From: Chloroflexia bacterium
GTDB lineage: Bacteria > Chloroflexota > Chloroflexia > Thermomicrobiales > CFX8
Direction of reading: 5' to 3'
Assembly (NCBI GenBank): GCA_013696045.1
Contig: JACCZH010000247.1
Coordinates: forward strand, 1 to 33,241
DNA: 33,241 nucleotides
The translations under genes were made by a program, and so were the position numbers. The notes under the pieces were generated by a model that was not told the DNA's origin, did not search any database, and saw only the letters and a program-made list of their open reading frames with translations. The number at the start of each line of letters is the position of its first letter. Position 1 is the stretch's first letter. Positions 32,569-33,241 of the stretch are shown piece after piece.

Positions 32569-33171
32569 TTACGACCGCTTCAATTCGTACTGTTCCGTTG
32601 TCGAGCAGTACATGTCGCCGGTCAAACGGCCAACGGCGTCGAGCCGCTGGAGGTCGATGCGGCTACCCTCGATAATGAGATCGTCGCGGACATGGACCTG
32701 GACGACTTCGGCGATGACGAGGTGGGCTCCGTAAGGTGGTCCACCGACCTTGTGGATATCGCGCATGATGCATTCCAGATTGGCCGGCGCCTCGAGTACC
32801 CGCATCGGTTTGACGATATCACCTGGAACCGGCGTTAAGCCGCTGGTCTCGAACTCGCTAACGTCGGCCTCATAATCGACTGCGGTGCGCGCCATTTGCT
32901 GCCCAATCTCGGCGCTCACAATGTTGATCACCAGCTCGCCGTTGCGGCGGATGTTGCGCAGGGTGTCCTTCTCTTGACCGTTCTTGGCTCCGATGGAGAG
33001 CGCGATGTGGGGCGGGCTGGAGGTGATCATCATGAAGAAGCTGAACGGCGCCAAGTTGTTGACGCCGTCCGGGCTGAGGGTGGACGTGAATCCGATCGGT
33101 CTTGGTACGATCAACGCAGCCATGAGCTTGTACACGTCCTGGGCCAGCATGTCTTTGGGGGCGAATTTCAT
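32569..33171 (-). CDS. flavin reductase-like FMN-binding protein
   Basis: This is a 200-residue protein of the flavin reductase-like/FMN-binding split-barrel family. Typical segments are MAALIVPRPIGFTSTLSPDGVNNLAPFSFFMMITSSPPHIALSI (about 18-61), KDTLRNIRRNGELVINIVS, and GGPPYGAHLVIAEVVQVHVRDDLI in the C-terminal half. Members bind FMN and reduce flavin with NAD(P)H, or act as oxidoreductase subunits. The ATG at 33171 has AGAGGAAC upstream. No partner oxygenase is seen in the window, so its role is unknown. Confidence 0.82.
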   Translation of the reverse strand: MKFAPKDMLAQDVYKLMAALIVPRPIGFTSTLSPDGVNNLAPFSFFMMITSSPPHIALSIGAKNGQEKDTLRNIRRNGELVINIVSAEIGQQMARTAVDYEADVSEFETSGLTPVPGDIVKPMRVLEAPANLECIMRDIHKVGGPPYGAHLVIAEVVQVHVRDDLIIEGSRIDLQRLDAVGRLTGDMYCSTTEQYELKRS

Positions 33172-33241
33172 AGATTCGTTCCTCTCTGTTCAATGTTTCG
33201 CAGTTAAGGGCCGGACGTGGTGCAGTCCGTTTGCATCAATG

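Overview
The window is a densely packed bacterial chromosome segment of fairly high GC with no sign of phage, plasmid or CRISPR. Several features suggest a Chloroflexota (Thermomicrobia/Sphaerobacter-like) chromosome: ScpAB beside an M50 protease, a dprA-topA-hslVU neighbourhood, large Dpp/Opp transporter sets with a Tat-type lipoprotein binding protein, many GTG/TTG starts, DUF951/DUF983 genes, and short dispersed intergenic palindromes. This assignment is inference from gene content only.

Layout. 1-6970 (minus strand): a complete peptide ABC transporter, read as dppB, dppC, dppD, dppF and, after a 522-base gap, the substrate-binding lipoprotein. It is driven by a near-consensus promoter at 6939-6968 with a roughly 360-base leader. 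7003-8739 (minus): a ROK sugar kinase and a DPM1-like glycosyltransferase. 8771-8843: a nested palindromic repeat. 8868-15205 (minus): hslU, hslV, topA, manC and dprA, the classic dprA-topA-hslVU neighbourhood with manC inserted. 15344-18704 (plus): a branched-chain aminotransferase, then an orphan pair of oligopeptide transporter ATPases closed by a strong terminator. 18992-21507 (plus): M50 protease, HD-domain protein, scpA and scpB. 21514-23195 (minus): cysteine desulfurase under an Rrf2/IscR-like regulator. 23311-24495 (minus): a second M50 protease with CBS domains. 24628-25560 (plus): pyrB. 25717-27329 (minus): MFS exporter and DUF951. 27456-28485 (plus): DUF983 and an unknown membrane protein. 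28430-29879 (minus): metX behind a complete SAM-I riboswitch, with a clear promoter and terminator. 29865-30199 (minus): a small gene split by a -1 frameshift. 30342-32480 (plus): TetR regulator with operator and a MATE pump. 32569-33171 (minus): a flavin-reductase-like protein.

The most unusual observations are the HslUV pair and the metX leader. The HslU homologue is about 318 residues. It lacks the I domain, the GYVG pore loop and apparently the arginine finger, yet keeps Walker A, sensor 2 and the HslV-docking tail. Its HslV partner has the catalytic threonine near residue 49 with no ordinary start codon close to it. Upstream of metX the SAM-I riboswitch, TTGACG-17-TATTAT promoter and intrinsic terminator are all readable directly. 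A family of about 25-base palindromic repeats (10512, 14063, 18868) and a second nested 19-bp inverted repeat (8771-8843) occupy intergenic gaps.
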